Positions 11,701 to 23,079 of a DNA stretch of 64,000 nt are shown here, piece by piece. The notes beneath the pieces are model-generated. The model saw only the letters and a list, made by a program, of their open reading frames with translations. It did no database searches and was not told the DNA's origin. Position numbers and translations under genes: made by a program. Each line of letters begins with the position of its first letter. Positions within the stretch are counted from its first letter, which is position 1. This DNA comes from Tretioscincus oriximinensis (lineage: Eukaryota; Chordata; Lepidosauria; Squamata; Gymnophthalmidae), in contig JAJVDF010000206.1 in the NCBI GenBank assembly GCA_022410635.1, positions 1,134,330 through 1,198,329 of the forward strand, given 5' to 3'.

Positions 11701-14700
11701 ACTCTATTGCCACCTGACTGTGCATGATGTAGTTTATTTTTCTTCTGGAGTTGAAGAAAAACAGCTTCTGATAAAACTATTAGAATGGTGATGTTACAAG
11801 TAGAATTTTTTGGTTTTGTACATGTTTTCCCTATGAAATTGCCATACTTTTTAAAACCACTGTTCGCATGACATTGTCATTAGCAGATTGTCAGCCTTTT
11901 TATTAAAAAGTTAATCTGGATTTTCTGGATTATCATCATCGTTATAATATAAGCAAAACATGTCAATTTCACATCAGGCTCTTTGGTGATCACAACCTTT
12001 TTTCAGTGTTTGTATAAACTGCTTGATGTCCTGTTATGGAGTTTAAGGAAAAGAGGATAGAATGATTACTAGCATCAAATCGATTTAGTTCAGTGCTAAT
12101 GGAACTAAGTGTAAATGCAACTGTATTTTCCTCCATATGTCACATCTACACTTAACTCATTGTTCCCTATGACTTCTGTAGGAATACATTATTCATGTTA
12201 CATTGTATTTTCACCACATTACATGTCTAACTACAAGCCCCACAGTTCTGTGTGAATACAGTTTCTTGGTGCCACGTGGTTCCAAAAGCCAATTAAATTT
12301 TATCCTTGAGGTTTCGTGAGAGATTAACAAGTTCCCATTAATGAACATTCTATGAAGGGTATTGACTGTGGCTGGAAAATCTGGAACCACGGGCCTTTTT
12401 TAGCAAGTGGATCGCTAAACTTGTGTCAAAACTTCTACATGATGTTGGTACCATCCCTGTATAAATTATTCCTGGTTCTTACATTTTGCCATAAGGTTCA
12501 AGGACACTATCCAGTTTATTCCACTAGCTATCATGGTGGAACAACATAGTCACAGTATTATGAATGACAACTAAACTTATAAAGGTTAAATTGCTTAAAG
12601 GTATTCTTCCATTTAGGTTGCAAAACTTGAAGGTTGTCTTAAGACAGTGACACAAGAAATGCAGCGTATTAAACAACCACAACAGTAAGCAGTATTTATT
12701 TGTCTGTTTATCAGCACTGAGGGGATTGGGGCATTTGTGCCACTTTTAAAAGTTTCCAACGAGGACTGAATCTCTCTGGCAAAAGTGGCTAATTTTGTTC
12801 CCTCCGATGTTATTAGATTTCATTTCCATTGTCACCGATCACTTCCTATACTAAGGCTGCGTTCATACGACAAGCTAAAAACCGGAATAAAGCTATATTC
12901 CGGAATATAGAAATGGCGATTCCCTTCACACCACGAAGCTATATTCCGGAATATACAACGATGTGTCTGTGCACACGTATTCTTGAATTCTCGTCATACA
13001 CAGCCGGCTCCGCCGCATTGCTTCAGTTGTGCCCTTCTTCCAGCCAGCCCTCCACTTGCTTTCGGGGGCTGCTGCCTGGAGATCAGCACTGTCAAATGGT
13101 TCAGTTGAGGTGAGGAGGAGGAGGTGGGGAGGTTGGCAGGATGTCTGTCAATGTTCCCCTTCATTTCGCCAAGCCGATCTCCACGCAGCAGCCTCCAAAA
13201 GCAGGTGGAGGGCTGGCTGGAAGGAGGTCACAGCTGAAGCAACACGGCGGAGCTGGCTGCGTGTCATGAGAAGTCTTTTCCTAAGCCCAGGCTGCCCTCC
13301 ATCTGCTTTCAGGGGCTGCTGCCTGGAGATCAGCTCGGCAGAACAACGAACAGCATTGACAGACGTCCTGATCGCCAGGCAGCAGCCCCCAAAAGCAGGC
13401 AGAGGGCTGGCTGGGCTTAAAGGCTTCTCGTGACACACAGCCAGCTCCGTCACATTGCTTCAGTTGCGCCCTTCTTCCAGCCAGCCCTCCACCTGCTTTA
13501 AGAACATAAGAACATAAGAAGAGCCATACTGGATCAGGCCACAGCCCATCAAGTCCAGCATTCTGTGTCACACAGAGGCCCACCAGATGTACCTGGGCAG
13601 TCCGAACAGAGGAAAGCAAAATATGCTCCTGTTCATGACTCCCTGCAAATGGTATTTCAGGAGTCCTGCCTGTTGCTCCATCCCAGACGCAACATCCAGA
13701 CATCCATTCTAGTATCCACTTATACCTTTGGTGTCCATAAACCTGTCTAGTCCTGTCTTGAAACTATCCAAGCTGTTAGCTACCACTACCTCTTCAGGAA
13801 GTAAATTCCACAGGCCGATGACCCTCTGGGTGAAAAAATACTTTCCTTTGTCTGTTCTCACTTTTCTACCCAACAGTTTTAAGGAGTGCCCTCTGGTCCT
13901 TGTGTTGTGTGATAGAGAAAACATTTTTTCTCTATTCACCCTGTCGATCCCATGCATGATTTTGTACACTTCAATCAGATCACCCCTCAAACGTCTCCTT
14001 TCAAGGCTGAAGAGGCCCAAACGTTGCAGCCTTGCTTCGTAAGGGAGGTGCTCCAGACCCTTGATCATTTTTGTTGCCCTTTTCTGCACCTTCTCCAGTT
14101 CCAAAATATCTCTCTTGAGATGTGGTGACCAGAATTGAACACAGTATTCCAAATGTGGCCTCACCACAGATTTATAAAGAGGCAAAACAACATTTGCTGA
14201 CCTGTTTTCGATTCCTTTCCTAATTATCCCCAACATGGAATTTGCCTTTTTTGCTGCTGCTGCACACTGGGTTGACATTTTCATTGAATTGTCCACTAAC
14301 ACCCCAAGATCCTTTTCTTGCTCGGTCACAGAAAGCTTGGTTCCCATCAGGTGGTAGGAGTATTCTGGGTTCTTTGCCCCAATATGCATGACCTTGCACT
14401 TGCTTAAGTTGAAGTGCATTTGCCACTTTGATGCCCACTCACCCAATTTCAATAAATCACTCTGGAGTGCCTTACAATCATTTTCAGTTTTCACTACCCT
14501 GAACAGTTTAGTGTCAACAGCGAATTTGGCTACTTCACTATTTACCTCAGCATCCAGATCATTTATAAATATATTGAAAAGCAAGGGTCCCAGTACAGAT
14601 TCCTGGTGTACCCCACTTCTTACCTCTTTCCACTCAGAGAACTGTCCATTTAATACTACCCTCTGTTTTCTATCTTTTAGCCAGTTTCCAATCCAGGACA

Positions 14701-17700
14701 AAGTCTGTCCTTTGGGGGACTGCTGCCTGAAGATCAGCTCAGCGAAACGAAGGGGAACCTCCCCACCTCCTCCTCGCCTCAGCTGAACTACTTGCCAGGG
14801 ATGGCGTGCTGCTCATTGCTTCATAGAGCAATCTCCAGACAGCAGCCCCCCAAAGTAGGCGGAGTGCAGCCTGGGCTTAGGAAAAGAAAGGAGGCGGTGC
14901 TTCCTCCAGTCATCTCTCCCCTCCTGTCTCTCGCACTAATAATGTTCACACAGGAGAGGAAGAGGGGTGGCTCCGAGATGACGGAGATTGGCTGCAAGAT
15001 TTCAGAGGTTATGCGCAATGATGCCTGATTATCCCAGCAATAGTTTATTCCGGGATAAATGGTGTTTATTGCGGAAGGACTGCTGAAACAGAAGGACTGC
15101 TTAACACGTGTGCCCTGACCTTCCTCATGTCGCTACAACTGAGGAATAAAATTGCTGTGTGAACACAGCCTAACTGGGGTTATGAAGAATCATACAAGCA
15201 AGCAACAATTCAATAATATTATTCTGTCCTTATTTATTTATTTATTTATTTCCTTCTCAATATTGGCTTTTTCTGACATCAGAAAATGTACGTAATAACG
15301 ATATGATGGAATTGTTCGGTTTTTGCTGAAAGCAGAAACCTAAAACCTGTTTGCAAACTTCTAAATAGTCATGTATAGGATTGTAAAATTTTGTATTTAC
15401 CGTCAGCTCGTTCTTTGTAAACATATTTGATTAAAGCCACATCCCCTCCCTGGGCTCTACCTTCCGCCTCCCTAAGGGGAAACATAAATTTAATAATACA
15501 AGCCTCAGGCCTTCCTAAAAATGGAGGCCACAAAACAAATGGACCCCAGATCAAGGGAGGGTGAGGTTGGGATAGGGTTGACAAAATCCAAATTACAAAC
15601 ATAATTTAGTCTTGATCCAATCATGCTTCCATGCTCTAATCATATAGCAGCCATGCTTGAAACCATGTCACCCTTTCCAAACTATGCCTCTGCTATGCTT
15701 ATTGGAATTGTTGGCTGCTTCTTGTCTCCAAGAAACAGAGAAGTGACCCAGAAACGTGTCAAATACAAATAAAGCTATCGGACCCACTATTAACACTTTC
15801 AAGGTACTACATTTTAACCCCTGTTCTAAATTATCAGAAGGAAGTTGTATGAAGTCATGTATAATTTAATATAGGGTAATAATGAAATAACTTTCACATA
15901 TTGTATTCTAAAACCTGTCTAACATAGAAAAGCGTTAAGATTGACAGAAACCATCGTTTAGCAATATTTGAAGGATCTGTTAATAACAGTTTGTTCTCCA
16001 TCCATCCCAATTCAGTAAATTATTGGTCAGATTAACTCAGTGCTGCCATTTTTTAAACTTTATGTTTAATGTTATTTTAATAATTGGAAACAACAACAAT
16101 TTTTGATAATGTTTTTCATTTTTTTGTTTACATGTATAGTACAGTTTGTCCAATGGAAGAATATGTGCCATCATCAAGAAAAGTAGGTACCTTGTTCTAA
16201 CTAGTTTTCATTTAGAGCTAGTTGTGTGAATACACACAGTCGAGTTTGCTATCGACCTTGGCTGTTTAAGAGCAAAGTACAGGAAATGTAAAGGAATAAT
16301 TGCTTTGCTACTATTTTAGCAAAAGTCTTCCATGTAAATGGTTTGTGCAGCCACATAGGCCTACAGTTCCAGTGCTGAAATTCAGCATCACATAGGAAGG
16401 AATCTTTTCACACATTAGGAAATTAACAACTGTTCCAGAGTTTGGACAAGATAATGCATGTTGCCAAAATAATGGTTTGAGGCATTCTGAAAAAATATTT
16501 TTCTGATGACTTGCAGTNGAGAATTTGTGAGCCCCTGTCCATGAAAATCACTTCCTAGGAGACTGTAGCAGCAGTGTTGATACCTGGGATAACTGCAGCT
16601 TACACATTGATGCTACTAGTATACGATTGTTAATGCTCAGCAAGTAGATCACTATGTTTCTATTGCTATGTCCCCTCATGTAAATCCTGCCAGTTCTAAT
16701 TGCAGATTCTAATTTGGATTAAACAACATTAGTCTGAAACAAACAAACAATTCATTCAACTTGTTAGAAAATGAGAGAGAAAGCAGGAGAAGGCCCTTTA
16801 AAATAATCTTGTAAATTTAATTTGTTTTTTTTCTTGCTTAATTCAGAAAAAAAATGGATTAAACTCATTCTTCAGCACAGAAGAAGAAAATATTGACCAG
16901 GAGTAAGATTTTCATGTATAGCTGGTGTACACTCATTCATTCCAATTAACCTCTTCTTAAACCTCATTACGTTAGGATTCCCACACAAAACCAAGGATAG
17001 AAGTTTGCGCCTTTAATAGCTATAGAAGAGCTACTCCCAAGGTGCAGCTTCTGATGCCTGCCACATTACAAAATTCACACCCATTAAAAGTGCACTATCC
17101 TGGGTTTTATGTGAGAATCATGAGTTACATTAAACATTTTTCCATCTAAAATTAAATGTTTTGGACACAAGGGTACTTCCTACTAACCAGTCAACATTTT
17201 ACTTTCTTCTTTCTGCATTATCCGACATCTCTGGATATCCTCCTGAATATCTTGCAATGTCTGGGAACTATAAGATTTGTCTCAGTTTGGTTTATTACAC
17301 TGTGGTTCATTGTGCTACTTCCCAAGCCAAGTCATAGAGTTCAACCGACATGAAAGTGAACACTTGAAAAATTTAATCTTAATTTTTGTGGCATTAAAAA
17401 AAAGATCCCTTCTTCAAGTGCTTTAATCCTCCACTGGATGTGGAGGCTATTTTGGCTGTTCTCATTTCAAATAAAAATATATGATACTATAACTAAGGCC
17501 TTAATCCCGTATTTATTTTTAATCTTCATTGCTGTAGAATGAGCTTCCCATTCACTCACCCACCTGTACCCTTGATTAAACCAGAAAAAAATGGATTATG
17601 TTCATTCTTCAAGACTGAAGATAGTTTGAAAGTAAATGTATAAACAGAACCCAAGGGCATTGTTGAAATTTAATCTTTCTGCTCACCAAGAAAGCAGTAG

Positions 17701-20700
17701 TTTTGACAAATCAACATATCTACAAACTAACAAAAATAGAAGGATTATGTATTTTTAAATGAAATGATTATGCATTTTAATTTTTTTATGGTTCACTTTG
17801 GTGTTCATACTTCTTGAACCTAGACTGAAACTATGACTGGACCAACAAAAATATCACTGATAAGCACATCTCGGAATGGACATATAGGTAAGAAAAGAAC
17901 AAAGACCCAATTCTTTGAAATAACTGTTTGGATTACATCTGATGATTATTGTCATCTTACACATTCCCTTTGCTCTTGTCATTTGCTGCTATATTTGGGA
18001 GAGTAAATAGAATGTCAATCTGCTACCAAACCCAATTCCAGGTTTTAACTTTTAACTTATAAGGTCCTAAATAACGTGGACCTCAAATACCTAAAGGAAC
18101 CCCTTCTTTCACATCAACCTGCCTGTGCCTTAAGATCTGCAGAGGAAGCACTCCTATTTGTACCACCCTTCTCAACAGCAAATGGCAGGACTTTCTCGAT
18201 GGTTGCTCACAGTTTGTGGAATAGTCTCCCCCTTGAGATGCATTAGTAGAAAAACCTTTTTCAGCATTTTCACATATTCCAGTGGAGTTCTTAAGAGCCT
18301 TAGTTTTCTCATTTACACCTATTGAGAAAGTTTGGGGTTAGAGGTTCTGGGTAATTAAACCTTGCAGAACATTACTCCCTCTTATTTTTTATTACTATCC
18401 TTCCCTGTATCCAAAAATCTCAGATTGTATAACAAAAATCAGCTACCTGCAAATAGTTGTAATGCCGATGCATTATTAATAATTAGTATGTTTTGAAATA
18501 GTTACAGTTTCTATATTTTGTGGAAAGTGTACCAAATCACAGGGCTCCTATAGCTGTACTATAAATAAAAGAGGAATCGCCAAAAGCAAGGTTCTGAAAG
18601 GTAGTGACCAAACACAGACCTCGGAACCTTGCCCAGGCATTGCCAACACCTTCAGGCCAGCAGTTGCAGAAGCCCCAGCACAGTGAAAAGATGGCAGTAG
18701 CCAGTTCCACATTAGTACGGGCTCCTAACCAACTGCTGAGAAGCCCCAAGCCAGGCCCACCTTAGCCTCAGTAGCTGGTGGGCCACCACCCTCTGCCATG
18801 ACGCCAGCTCCACCTCCACAATGCCTTCTAGCACAGTAATGGGAGTAATGGCTGCTCAACATGTTTCTGACCTTCGCCCAGGCCTGCCTTTTGCTACCAG
18901 GGTGGTAGGGGCTCAGCAGGAAGAGTTGCTGCTGGGGGAGGTACCCAGGAGGCAGCAATGGAGTGGACGGCCAAACACAGTCACGTCTTTTTGCCCCACC
19001 CNCCCCTCCAGCAATCTGCGAGGCTTCACCACCAGGTTTGTAAAAAATAGTCATTCTATTTATAATGATTTGATAAATAACAAAAATTATCATGCAGCAA
19101 TAAGGTATATTTTAATTTCCTATTTCTTACTATCATGAGTTTGTTTGCAATCCCCAAAGCTGTTCTGATGCTCAGTGGCTAAAGAAACTTTAACATCAAG
19201 GTTTACGACGTGCAATTGAGTTTATTTACAATAGTCTGTGCAAGCTTTGCTTTGTGCACTATACACACTATTTACACAAAAAATAGTCGCACACCTCTTG
19301 AGATAGTCCCAGCCTCTGCTGCCTTTTCTTCCAACAGGCCCAACTGATGAACGATGCACCTTTGATGTTTTTTCTTGAATTCCAGATTCTGTCCCAGTCA
19401 CTGAGCTGCTGGTTCTTTCCACATTTCAGCAAACCTCCTGACTACTATCTCGCATCATCCACTCCTTTCCAGCCTTCTCTCTCTTCCTGTCTATCTTTCC
19501 AACCCTACCTGTATTTTCCTTGTTACAGCTGTAGCACATCATGACTAAGCAAACTTCTATTGCTACTATTAAAGTTACAGGCAAACCATCACACTTGTAT
19601 TCTATACTACCTTCCAAAGGAGCACTGTAATAAACAATCACCATAAAATGGATCATAGAGTTGGAAAGGATGTCCAGGATCATCAGATTCAACCCCCTGT
19701 TCTATGCAGGATTCACTAAATGATCCTAGACAGATGTCTGGTAAGCCTTTGTTTGAAGACTTCTAGCAAAGGATGATCCTGTGATGATCAGTGTCTATTT
19801 TCTTACAGTTTCATCGTGTTTTTTCTAATCCTTGCATGTGCTAATGAGAAAAAAGCTGATTGTAGACAGCTATGTCTCCTCTTAAACATCCCTAGATTTT
19901 TTGTAACTCTCCACTGAACTTGCTGTAGTTTACCAGTATCATTTTTAAATTGGAATGCCCAAAATTGAACACTGTTGGCTCATGCTTAGATCTGTGATCT
20001 ACTAATACACTCAGGTCCTTTTCATATGTGCTGCTGCTTAGATAGATTCCTCCCATTCTGCATGTCCTAGTTATACAAAGTCCTAGTAGAACCTTGTATA
20101 ACTGCAGTGCTGACACTGTTTTTTTCTGGTGGCATTGAAGTCTAGAAAGAATTTAAATTAATTGCTTAACTTCCCATCTTTAAGAATATGTTAATGGAGT
20201 CACAAATGCAGCAATATCAATAGTACCACAATCAGATGATCTAGATTAGTTTTAGAAGAAATACCACAATATCTAAGTCCTAGCCATTGTTGAAAGTAAA
20301 AAGATCAGATTGTACTGATCATCAGGTCCATTTTTGACATTTTGTGTTGTAGGCAAGGATTAACCATGTAGAAGCTTTGTTGTCTGGTCTCAGTTTGACA
20401 CAGGCTGGAACACATGGATTGTGTATATGTATCTTATGCCGGCTATACCTTATATTTTTACATTTGTTGAAATATACTTTCAAAATAATATACAGTATTA
20501 TGTGCATTGTATCCATCAGTGTTGAAATACTTCAAGATGTTATTTATAGGTACCGTTCCATGTAGAAGTTCTCAGTCATCTGGAATGATGCCATGTCAAA
20601 ATAGGACAGCAGACTCTGTAAGGTAACATAAACTACTTTACAATGGGTGTCAACTTGTTCAAAATAAGAGGGTTTTTTCTTTTGTATGTACTGAATGTTT

Positions 20701-22233
20701 TGTTTTTCAGACTAAGTTTAATTTATACGAATAGCCCTTTCCTGTTGGCCTCGCCATGTTTGGAGTTTAAGGGCTTAAGTGGCCATAACTTAGTGGTAGG
20801 ACAATTCTTTAAAAAGCAAAGGATCATAAGTTTAATTCTTAGCGTCTTCCTAGAAGAGGATAATGGCAAACCACATCTCTGTCTTTCAGGAAAACGGTTA
20901 ACATTGAATTAACACAGGAGAGCAAATAGTAAAAGAAAATGGCAATATAGATTCATTTAGAAGGGGGGAAATGTGGCACAGGTATGTAAGTCGTGAGATC
21001 TTATAGTTTTAGTGTACGTAAGGGGGGGGAAGCAAAAACCCTTATAGTTTAGCAGGATCTAGACAAATTCAGACAGCAACAAGATGATATGGCATGGTTA
21101 CAATCTTACAAGAGACTAAAACAATAGGGAGTAAAATACATAATGTTAGATTTCTGAAAACCAATAGAATTGTACATTCCAGTGTGATTATATTTTATGC
21201 CTACATTCCTCAATATACTGTATAGCTCTGTTCTTGTCCTCTGGAATTCTAGGCCATCACCTTTAAGGATGCCAAATAGTGAGATGTCTTATATGGCACC
21301 ATTTATATCATCACAAAATGTTAGAAACTATCCACAAGAGGCTATTGGACAAAGAAGTAGTCATCATTATCAGCCACAGCCTTCGCTTGCATCAGTGACA
21401 AGACACCCTATCAGCATAGCCAATCTTCTACAAAGGCAACATTTAAGTAAGCACTCATAGCAAATTATGGGAGAGAAAGCAGTCCCAGAATTAAATTACA
21501 TCATTGTTCATTACTAAAGTTTTCAGAGGACTTTTCAGTGATCATATGAATTCTTAGGATTCAAAGGATTCAAAACTTCTCGTCTATTCTTAGCAAGTTT
21601 ACTTTTTTCCTACACTTCCATTATTTTCTGCTTTTGCATCAATGATTTGAGAAATAGTTCTACTTCTACTTTGTTTCTCATGAGTTATATTACTGTCCTG
21701 AAGTCCTAGAACAATGAAATCTTGGATAGGATCCAACAGCTACTTCCACACCCATCATGGAGCTCTTATGATACCTATAAAGTTCCATAGCAGTAGGGAT
21801 GGGGGTGTGGTCCATTTTGTGCTAAAGCTGGGCTCAAGTCAGACCTCTTGTTATCTGTCTCAAAGATGGATTAAATAGAATGGTGTGACCACTACTTGTG
21901 AATAAATTGTAATTTAATCAGGTATCTAGGAGTCAGCTCAGCAAAGTGGAGCTGTTTCTACATCCATTAATACAAAATTATAAGCAGAAGTAAACCCAGA
22001 AAATCCCATTACAGTTTTTGAATGTTCAGATATAAAATACAAGAATTTGTTCATTTAATGATTCAAAAATTAGAGTTCAGAGTTTTACACTGACAAAGAA
22101 TGTGTGTTTTTGGATATAGTTTAATAATAGTTTTCAATGACAAAATCTGTTTTCTGTACTGATTTTGCTTTACTCTTTTATATTTGTTTTTATAGGCTCA
22201 ACTGGTCATCTAGGATATTCACTACAGAAATAA
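8633..22233 (+). CDS. RNF212: RING-finger meiotic SUMO/ubiquitin ligase RNF212, ten coding exons
   Basis: Member of the Zip3/RNF212 family, which acts at the synaptonemal complex to stabilise recombination factors at crossover sites. Coding exons: 8633-8744, 9515-9576, 10729-10803, 11295-11351, 12617-12684, 16140-16182, 17824-17887, 20550-20622, 21253-21446, 22196-22233. They total 786 bases, keep phase throughout and give 261 residues. A C3HC4 RING is complete: Cys7, Cys10, Cys26, His28, Cys31, Cys34, Cys43, Cys46. Residues from about 59 match the human segment DIQAFFMSIDSLCKKYS, followed by a basic helical, probably coiled-coil stretch. The tail is Ser/Gln-rich. Similarity to human RNF212 is clearly closer than to RNF212B in the RING and helix. 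An orthologue is likely, but its position beside NANP and SULT6B1 differs from human, so a paralogue is possible. Confidence 0.88.
8927..9114 (-). mobile_element. Non-autonomous hAT element, inverted copy
   Basis: Reverse orientation of the CAGACCTGG family, flanked by GTGTAGGG and ATGTAGGG (7 of 8 match). It lies in RNF212 intron 1. Confidence 0.75.
9137..9348. repeat. Fold-back element, 212 bp
   Basis: Near-complete palindrome running from CTAGTAGGCTGACC to GGTCAGCCTACTAG, with an AT-rich centre. A second copy is at 28654-28834 and a broken one is at 45303. No transposase was seen. Confidence 0.7.
9515..9576 (+). CDS. RNF212: RNF212 exon 2
   Basis: Sixty-two bases that complete the RING (Cys43, Cys46) and end in the SKK segment. 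Acceptor ttatag, donor AAAAAG|gtacag. A short exon, recognised by phase and by similarity to ECLICKAPCRT of human RNF212. Confidence 0.9.
9826..10555 (+). mobile_element. L2-like LINE 3' part, decayed
   Basis: Contains the L2-type RT C-terminal layout in broken frames (ANKLKLNQGK, LGVLLDSTLT, LVQNAV) and ends in a short AAAT repeat. It is degraded, with no long frame. Confidence 0.6.
10729..10803 (+). CDS. RNF212: RNF212 exon 3
   Basis: Twenty-five codons after ttgcag, ending in CAA|gtaagt. It carries the conserved DSLCRKYSKE segment. Confidence 0.9.
11295..11351 (+). CDS. RNF212: RNF212 exon 4
   Basis: Nineteen codons with the FQEKHRRQLL segment, matching FQEKHRKRLL of human. Acceptor ttttcag, donor AAG|gtatct. 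Confidence 0.9.
12617..12684 (+). CDS. RNF212: RNF212 exon 5
   Basis: Helical segment VAKLEGCLKTV, equivalent to ISRLEESLRKSV in human. Acceptor atttag, donor CA|gtaagc, phase 2. Confidence 0.87.
12855..15170. mobile_element. Harbinger-like DNA transposon, non-autonomous, with nested CR1
   Basis: Terminal inverted repeats GGCTGCGTTCATAC and, inverted, GGCTGTGTTCACAC, flanked by TAA on both sides. The interior is GC-rich with alternating direct and inverted copies of a unit around ggctgctgcctggagatcag. A CR1 at 13500-14712 splits one unit. No transposase frame was found. Confidence 0.6.
13500..14712 (-). mobile_element. CR1-like LINE, 5' truncated
   Basis: An open frame of 330 codons (14701-13709) covers the RT C-terminal third, with GPLLFNIFINDLD, then KLFRVVKTEND and the DSFKTGLDRFMDTKG tail. 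The FADD catalytic motif reads FAVDTK, so one Asp is lost. It is inserted into CTGC-TTT of the host element in RNF212 intron 5. Confidence 0.85.
16140..16182 (+). CDS. RNF212: RNF212 exon 6
   Basis: Forty-three bases that enter in phase 2 and leave in phase 0, with acceptor gtatag and donor AAA|gtaggt. The encoded peptide is short and poorly conserved, so the call rests on splice sites and phase. Confidence 0.7.
17824..17887 (+). CDS. RNF212: RNF212 exon 7
   Basis: Encodes GPTKISLISTS, matching GPARISMISPP of human RNF212. It is open only if joined in phase 0 directly to the exon ending at 16182. Confidence 0.82.
18045..18440 (+). mobile_element. L2-like LINE 3' fragment
   Basis: Translates in pieces to LKYLKEPLLSHQPACALRSA and SLWNSLPLEMH, the typical end of an L2-type ORF2. 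Confidence 0.6.
19645..20110 (-). mobile_element. Old CR1 LINE fragment
   Basis: Begins with atcatagagttggaaaggat, the reverse of the classic amniote CR1 3' end, followed by a diverged RT tail (YLSSSTYEKDLSVLVDHR). In RNF212 intron 7. Confidence 0.6.
20550..20622 (+). CDS. RNF212: RNF212 exon 8
   Basis: Encodes GTVPCRSSQSSG, similar to GSVPYRGPQHLG in some mammalian isoforms. Acceptor tttatag, donor AG|gtaaca. Confidence 0.8.
21253..21446 (+). CDS. RNF212: RNF212 exon 9
   Basis: The longest coding exon, 194 bases, giving a Ser/Gln/Pro-rich tail of about 64 residues. Acceptor ttctag, donor A|gtaagc. Confidence 0.8.
22196..22233 (+). CDS. RNF212: RNF212 exon 10 with stop
   Basis: Thirteen codons ending in TAA at 22231-22233. 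The phase matches exon 9. AATAAA lies 191 bases downstream. Confidence 0.78.
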
Positions 22234-22423
22234 ACCTATTTGCACACACTATTTAAGAGGATATGAAACGTATCCACATGCCTATAAGTATTTATAACAC
22301 TGTAGAATGTATAGTTTAGATAAATTTGAGGTTTGTTTTACTTCATTCATACCCTTGCATTCAAACCCAGGAAGTATTAACTAACTGAGCTAGAAGTATT
22401 AACATTTCTTTATGAAGAGGGAC

Positions 22424-22429
22424 AATAAA
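22424..22429 (+). terminator. RNF212 polyadenylation signal AATAAA
   Basis: Canonical hexamer about 190 bases after the RNF212 stop, on the coding strand, with no other exon between. Confidence 0.5.
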
Positions 22430-22611
22430 GGAAAAGGGCCCTTTATTCTTCTATTTCTCCAAACTGTATTCTTACACATTGTGTAAGAATGTGCTTACAA
22501 ATCTGGAATCTGAGAATGAAATTCATTAGTTGCTTCTGTTTTCTCCATCTAAACATCACATCACTGAATTCAGTAGTTCTTGGTTAGAAGTTTGCATTTG
22601 ATTCTCACCTG

Positions 22612-23075
22612 TACAGATGCATCTCAATAAATTAGAATATAATGGAAAAGTTTATTTTAATAATTCAATTCAAATAGTAAAATTCTCGTATTATATAGAT
22701 TCCTAACACAGAGAATGATCTATTTAAAGTCTTTATTTCTTTTGATGTTGCTTATGGCTTACAGATAATGAAAACCAAGGCAGTATTTCAGAAAATCAGA
22801 TTATACAAGACCAATTAAAAAACAATCACAGAGAAATGTTGGCCTATTGACTCAATATTTTGGTGGGTTTTTTTTTTTCATGAATTATTCTATCAATGCA
22901 GTACGGCACAGAGATGATAAGCCTGTGGCACTGTTGAAGTTATGGAAGCCCAGGTTGCTTGGGTAGTACACTTTAGCTTATCTGCATTGTTGAGTCAGAT
23001 ATTTCTAAACTTCCTATTGACAATACTCCATAGATTCTCTTTGGGGTTTAGATCATTGGTTCCTCATTGAAGACC
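22612..23075 (-). mobile_element. Tc1/mariner-like transposon fossil
   Basis: One end reads tgcatctcaataaattagaa, the known terminus of a Tc1-like family of fish and other vertebrates. The minus strand at 23021-23057 reads DLNPKENLWSIV, the third catalytic acid region (Glu of the DDE triad). The copy is truncated and has no long frame. Confidence 0.65.
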
Positions 23076-23079
23076 ACTT

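Noticed and set aside
13029..13703. Overlapping frames on both strands within the Harbinger-like element
   Set aside because: They come from repeat units present in both orientations. No transposase motif.
16847..16902. Extra RNF212 exon with good splice sites between exons 6 and 7
   Set aside because: Joining it to 17824 creates an early stop (phase 2 into phase 0). The sequence aaaatggattaaactcattc belongs to a short repeat also seen at 17588, 43185 and 44781.
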